Below are positions 7,155-10,428 of a DNA stretch of 10,428 nt, one piece after another (positions within the stretch are counted from its first letter, which is position 1; every line of letters begins with the position of its first letter). Location of the stretch: contig JAOPVG010000584.1 in assembly GCA_025966255.1 (NCBI GenBank), forward strand, positions 1 to 10,428. The letters are read 5' to 3'. Under the pieces are notes generated by a model that ran no database searches, was not told where the DNA came from, and saw only the letters and a list, made by a program, of their open reading frames with translations. A program made the position numbers and the translations under genes. The DNA is from Jatrophihabitans sp. GTDB taxonomy: Bacteria > Actinomycetota > Actinomycetes > Mycobacteriales > Jatrophihabitantaceae.

Positions 7155-8795
7155 CTAGACGCTGACCGCTTCGGCGCTGGTGCGGAAGCCGTCCTCGTAG
7201 CGCGAGGCCGTGGCGGCGCGCAAGTGATCCATGTAGGCACCCATGCCGGCCATGTAGAACATGACGGCCTTCGGCTTGCCCGGGATGTTCGCGCCGTTGA
7301 TCCACGAGTCGGTCTCTGGGAACAGCGTCTGGTAGGCGATGTCGTCGCACATCGCCAGCCACTGGTCCTCGGCCTCCTGCGTCGGCTCAATCGTCTTCAG
7401 CCCGTGCTCGCGCACGTGGGTGATCACGTCGGCGATCCAGTCGGCCTGCACCTCGTGCGCCGGCGGCTGGTTCGTGAACGGGCCCATCGGCCCGAAGATC
7501 ATGAACAGGTTCGGGAAATCGGCGCTCATCAGCCCCAGGTGCACGCGCGGGCGGTTGGCCCACTTGTCGCGCAGGCTGACCCCGTTGCGGCCGCGGTGGT
7601 CGATCTTGAGGTAATTGCCGGTCACCGCGTCGAAGCCGGTCGCGAACACGATGATGTCGAGCTCGACCTCGCCCTCGTCGGTGCGGACGCCCTTCTCGGT
7701 GACCTCGAGGATCGGATGGGCCTTCGCGTCGACCAGCGTCACGTTCGCGCGGTTGTAGGTCTCGTAGTAGTCGTCGCAGCAGATCGGTCGCTTCGCGTAC
7801 AGGTCATGGGGCGTGAGCTTGGCCGCCGTGTCCGGATCGTCCACCAGCTCGGCGATCTTGCGGCGGATGAACGCGGTCGCCGCGTTGTTGGCTTCGCGGC
7901 TGGTGCCGATGTCGTTGAACGTCGCGAACATGAACTGGAAGCCACCGCCGCTGTTCCACTGCCGCTCGAAGATCTCGTCCCGCTCGGCGTCGCTCATGCC
8001 GGCCGCGGGGACGTCGCTCTCGTCGAAACCGAACGCGGTGACCGAGCCGAGCACGCTGGTCCAGTACCCGTTGTAGTCGGCGTGGATCTTCTCGAGCAGG
8101 TCAGGATCGAGCGGTCCGTGCTGGGCCGGAACGATGTACTGCGGCGTGCGCTGGAAGACCGTCAGGTGCCCGCACTGCGGCGCGATCTCGCTGATGCACT
8201 GCACCCCGCTGGACCCGGTGCCGACCACGGCGACGCGCTTGCCTCGGAAGTCGACGTCGTGGTGCGGCCACCGGGCCGTGTGGTAGATCTCGCCGCCGAA
8301 CGCCTCCTGGCCCGGGGAGTTCGGCACGTTGGTCGACGACAACAGGCCGACGCCCTCGACCAGGAACTGGGCCGACCAGCGCTGTCCGGTGTCGGTGACC
8401 AACTCCCAGCGCTCGGTGTCGTCGTTGAACGTCGCGCTCTCGATCGTGGTGTCGAAGACGATGCTGCGCTTGAGGTCGTAGCGGTCGGCGAACATCGTGA
8501 GGTACGAGTGGATCTCCTTCTGCCGCGGGTAGCGCTGCGTCCACTTCCACTGCTCGAACAGGTCCTGGTCGAAGGAGTAGCAGTACGCCGTGACCTCGGT
8601 GTCCGACCGCGCGCCCGGGTAGCGGTTCCAGAACCAGGTGCCGCCGACGTCCGATCCGTTCTCGAAGGCCTGGACGTCCAGACCGAGGTCGTTGCGCAGC
8701 TTGTGCAGGGCGTAGAGCCCTGCGAAACCGGCCCCGATCACGGCGACGTCGACCTCGATGACGTCTGACTTGGTCTCCTCGACGGCTGCACTCAT
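7155..8795 (-). CDS. Type I Baeyer-Villiger monooxygenase (FAD/NADPH)
   Basis: A 546-residue flavoprotein that inserts one oxygen atom next to a ketone carbonyl, giving an ester or lactone, using FAD, NADPH and O2. The FAD Rossmann motif VIGAGFAG is at 19-26, and GGTWFWNRYPGARSD (51-65) is typical of these enzymes. The diagnostic fingerprint FxGxxxHxxxWP is complete as FGGEIYHTARWP (166-177). The NADPH Rossmann motif VAVVGTGSSG is at 188-197, and DIIVFATGFDAVTGNY and GPFTNQPPAHEVQADW lie in the C-terminal half. Length is like cyclohexanone monooxygenase (about 540). ATG 8795 is chosen because family-like sequence begins there and GAGAGGA sits nine bases upstream; the frame stays open further but into repeat-like and transposase-derived sequence. 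It is convergent with the + strand operon. The ketone substrate (cyclic, linear or aryl) cannot be assigned. Confidence 0.93.
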   Translation of the reverse strand: MSAAVEETKSDVIEVDVAVIGAGFAGLYALHKLRNDLGLDVQAFENGSDVGGTWFWNRYPGARSDTEVTAYCYSFDQDLFEQWKWTQRYPRQKEIHSYLTMFADRYDLKRSIVFDTTIESATFNDDTERWELVTDTGQRWSAQFLVEGVGLLSSTNVPNSPGQEAFGGEIYHTARWPHHDVDFRGKRVAVVGTGSSGVQCISEIAPQCGHLTVFQRTPQYIVPAQHGPLDPDLLEKIHADYNGYWTSVLGSVTAFGFDESDVPAAGMSDAERDEIFERQWNSGGGFQFMFATFNDIGTSREANNAATAFIRRKIAELVDDPDTAAKLTPHDLYAKRPICCDDYYETYNRANVTLVDAKAHPILEVTEKGVRTDEGEVELDIIVFATGFDAVTGNYLKIDHRGRNGVSLRDKWANRPRVHLGLMSADFPNLFMIFGPMGPFTNQPPAHEVQADWIADVITHVREHGLKTIEPTQEAEDQWLAMCDDIAYQTLFPETDSWINGANIPGKPKAVMFYMAGMGAYMDHLRAATASRYEDGFRTSAEAVSV

Positions 8796-8804
8796 TCCCG
8801 ACGG

Positions 8805-8811
8805 TCCTCTC
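8805..8811 (-). promoter_or_regulatory. Ribosome binding site fixing the BVMO start
   Basis: Read on the minus strand this is GAGAGGA, nine bases before ATG 8795. It decides the start against in-frame upstream codons reaching past 9077. Confidence 0.65.
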
Positions 8812-8853
8812 TCTCGCGGAGCGACCATCGTCAGCGCGGCGACCGGCCCGCTG

Positions 8854-8870
8854 GTGTCCCATTTCGACAC
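8854..8870. promoter_or_regulatory. Inverted repeat GTGTC-N7-GACAC upstream of the BVMO gene
   Basis: Five-base perfect arms, GTGTC at 8854-8858 and GACAC at 8866-8870, are separated by seven bases and lie about 60 bases before the monooxygenase start codon. The position and shape suit an operator for a dimeric regulator, but the arms are short and no regulator gene is in the window. No convincing -10/-35 pair was found nearby. Confidence 0.25.
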
Positions 8871-8923
8871 GGGGTCGGGCCTCAGGAGCCGCCCTGTTCC
8901 ATCCGTCGAGCGCGGCGCTTGCC

Positions 8924-9067
8924 CTAGTGCATCGCCTGCACCCGGGCGACCGGGATGTCGTGCCCTTCGGCGATCAGTTCGGCCGGCAGCGCCTGCGGTG
9001 CCGGCGCCTCGGCCGTCCACGGATCGTCGGCTGCGAGCAGCGCGGGCGCGGTTCGCAGCGTGCTTGA
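8924..9067 (-). pseudogene. Orphan C-terminal coding tail of unknown origin
   Basis: A minus-strand frame ending at a TAG (8924-8926) encodes about 45 residues including LLAADDPWTAEAPAP and a closing HDIPVARVQAMH. Nearly every codon ends in G or C, as in the intact genes around it, so it looks like the tail of a real protein rather than chance. It has no start of its own. It meets the transposase remnant at about 9063-9067 in a different frame, so it may be the frameshifted end of that transposase or the end of another gene cut by the insertion. I do not recognise the family. It lies about 130 bases upstream of the monooxygenase gene. Confidence 0.4.
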
Positions 9068-9254
9068 GGCAGCGCATCGCTTGCTTCGTGGTCTTGCCGG
9101 CGCGTTTGTGGTCGAAATAGCGGCGACCTTCGCGCGAGAGCGCTTCGGCGCCTGTGCGGGCCGCCTGATTCGCTTTGACATCACCGCTGCGGGAGCTGAC
9201 GGCACGGACCTGTGCTGGACGATGTACGTCGCCGCGCCCCTCCCCTACGACGCC
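9063..9254 (-). pseudogene. Transposase C-terminal remnant, probably IS110-like
   Basis: After a TAG at 9255-9257 the minus strand encodes about 64 residues with EGRGDVHR, SSRSGDVKANQAARTGAEA, EGRRYFDHKRAGKTTKQ and AMRCLK. The order GDV-x-R, SSGDVK-like, then R-Y-[YF]-x-x-K-R-A-x-GKT-x-x-x-A-[ML]-R-x-L-K is what the C-terminal domain of IS110-family transposases looks like. A segment between the SGDVK and EGRRYF blocks seems shortened. The DEDD catalytic N-terminal domain was not found upstream, where short frames are broken by stops, so this is a dead fragment. The family name rests on motif memory only. Confidence 0.5.
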
Positions 9255-9776
9255 CTAATCCGTCACATGCGTCAACCAGCTCATCAGCGCCAACCCGCGC
9301 TACACGTTCGGGCGATAGCGGATGACCTGCTCGATCAACGAATTTGCCGCGTTGAGCGTGCAAGGACAACGTTCAGTCCTCTATAAATCCTGTTCGCGGA
9401 TCCACCAGCTGCAAGAAGCCTCGAGCGCGCTCGACCAGCTGGTCATGGGTCATCCGCTGCGGTCGTCGCCAGAGTAGAGGATCTGTCTGCCATCAGCTGG
9501 CGCTCAACCGCGCTCTCATGCCTCGCAGCGGCACAATTCTGTATCCGCCCGGCCGAACACCATGCCGCGTTGAGGTGCGTTCACATGAACGCCGCACACG
9601 CCGCGGTCCGCGCGCTTATTGCCCGACTGCCGATGCCGACGTCGATCAACGGTTGGCGCGCCTAAACCCGCACGCACATGCCGCTGTCGCGGCCACGCGA
9701 ACATGGCACTGTCGGAGCTGGCGTCCGACCATGCCGCGCTGAGCGCTACCGCGCTCTCGTGCCGCACGTCGCGAAC
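9255..9776. other. Degenerate non-coding stretch between the oxidoreductase and transposase remnants
   Basis: No convincing gene is present on either strand; open frames are short, or their codon-position bias does not fit coding. A minus-strand fragment (9373-9453) reads MTHDQLVERARGFLQLVD and a few more residues to a stop. It looks protein-like but has no recognisable family. Two pairs of similar 15-16-base blocks occur here (described under findings). The stretch is best read as decayed insertion DNA and gene debris. Confidence 0.5.
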
Positions 9777-10428
9777 TCAGGCGTCCCGGAACTCTCGCAC
9801 TGGCTCGCCGACGGCTTCGATCGACTCGATCGTGATGGGGTCAAGGACGAGCTGGACGTGTGCGGCCCCGGCGTCGGCCATCGCACGCAGGTGGTCCGAG
9901 AGGTCGGACACGTGGACGGGTCGGACGGTGCGGTCGTCGTAGGTCTCGCCCATCAGGCGTCCGACCCCGCCCGGCAACTGCACCAACACCGCTGCTGTCG
10001 CCTCGACGTCGCCAGGCGCGCGGCCCGCCTGTTCGACGGCTTCCTCGACTCGTGTGCGCACCGTTGCAAAGCTCTCGGCGTCGTTTCGGTAATCGCTCCA
10101 CCACACGTTCCATGCGTCGACGTGCGGCAGGCCGATGCGCATCATGCGCGGGCTGACCGAGCCCAGCATGAGCGGCGGTCCAGAGGGCCGCACCGGACTC
10201 GGGTCGAGGACACAGTCGGCAACGTCGTAGTAGGCGCCGCGAAAATCGCTACGCCCGGTGCGAACAAGCTCGCGAATGATCGTGAACGCCTCCTCGAAGC
10301 GCGAGATCCGCTTGTCGTAGGGAAAGCCGAACGCGGTGTACTCCCGCCGGTTCCAGCCTGCACCGAGACCGAGAATTAGCCGCCCACCGGAAATCGCGTC
10401 GACCGTGGCGGCAAGCTTGGCGAGCATT
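9777..10428 (-). CDS. Luciferase-like (LLM class) flavin-dependent oxidoreductase, C-terminal part
   Basis: This is the C-terminal 216 or so residues of a luciferase-like monooxygenase/F420- or FMN-dependent oxidoreductase; the gene runs off the right edge. The methionine nearest the edge (10427) sits inside the conserved LAKLAATVDAISGGRLILG segment, which normally follows some 80-100 residues of N-terminal barrel, so it is not the true start. Also present are GLGAGWNRREYTAFGFP, RFEEAFTIIREL, a F-x-G-x-Y-Y motif (FRGAYYDV), PSGPPLMLGSVSPRMMRI and a C-terminal helix region with AGAAHVQLVLDP. The family uses reduced flavin (FMNH2) or F420 to oxidise or reduce varied organics; these features do not separate the two. 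It has the same orientation as the Baeyer-Villiger monooxygenase, with about 980 bases of debris between them. Confidence 0.87.
   Translation of the reverse strand, partial: MLAKLAATVDAISGGRLILGLGAGWNRREYTAFGFPYDKRISRFEEAFTIIRELVRTGRSDFRGAYYDVADCVLDPSPVRPSGPPLMLGSVSPRMMRIGLPHVDAWNVWWSDYRNDAESFATVRTRVEEAVEQAGRAPGDVEATAAVLVQLPGGVGRLMGETYDDRTVRPVHVSDLSDHLRAMADAGAAHVQLVLDPITIESIEAVGEPVREFRDA

Noticed and set aside
7068..8768. Open frame of 566 codons on the plus strand
   Set aside because: It is antisense to the Baeyer-Villiger monooxygenase, whose motifs are complete. The plus-strand protein is low-complexity Val/Arg/Asp/Leu sequence and starts inside the palindrome.
8955..9386. Plus-strand open frame of 143 codons
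   Set aside because: It is antisense to the transposase remnant and orphan tail, has no recognisable motif, and its codon bias does not look coding.
9382..9387. TATAAA as a possible -10 promoter element
   Set aside because: No matching -35 element at a suitable distance and no gene properly placed downstream on the plus strand.
9433..9444. 12-bp palindrome GACCAGCTGGTC
   Set aside because: Short palindromes of this type are expected by chance in GC-rich DNA and it has no placement next to an intact gene.

Overview
The window is about 70% GC, with strong G/C preference at third codon positions and tightly packed genes. It contains an Ltp2-like thiolase with a DUF35 partner, a flavin Baeyer-Villiger monooxygenase and a luciferase-like flavin oxidoreductase. 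Together these suggest the chromosome or a large plasmid of a high-GC actinomycete with a broad catabolic repertoire. Genus cannot be read from the sequence.

Left part (1-7028, + strand): one compact, probably co-transcribed operon of seven genes. In order they are: the C-terminal part of an ADP-forming acyl-CoA synthetase (start lies left of the window); a thiolase-like protein without the thiolase catalytic Cys; a DUF35 zinc-ribbon/OB-fold protein; an AMP-forming acyl-CoA ligase; the N- and C-terminal halves of a split transketolase; and a glycerol-dehydrogenase-like metal-dependent alcohol dehydrogenase. Junctions are ATGA or GTGA overlaps, an 8-base overlap, or gaps of 4 and 35 bases, so translational coupling is likely. 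The set looks like a catabolic module: two ways to make a CoA thioester, a thiolase-fold/DUF35 pair for C-C bond chemistry, a diol/ketol dehydrogenase and a thiamine-diphosphate ketol-transfer enzyme. The transketolase halves keep the cofactor and catalytic residues but lack several residues that bind sugar-phosphate donors in ordinary transketolases, so the substrate is probably not a pentose phosphate. I do not recognise this gene combination as a described pathway.

Middle (7029-7154): a short gap between convergent genes. It is centred almost exactly on a 44-bp near-perfect palindrome, a good candidate for a shared bidirectional terminator.

Right part (7155-10428, - strand): a complete type I Baeyer-Villiger monooxygenase. 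Upstream of it is a gap of nearly 1 kb (8796-9776) with no intact gene but a decayed transposase C-terminus, probably IS110-like, and another orphan coding tail. Beyond that is the C-terminal part of a luciferase-like flavin oxidoreductase that runs off the right edge. The two flavin enzymes may once have been closer neighbours. No RNA genes or CRISPR arrays were seen.
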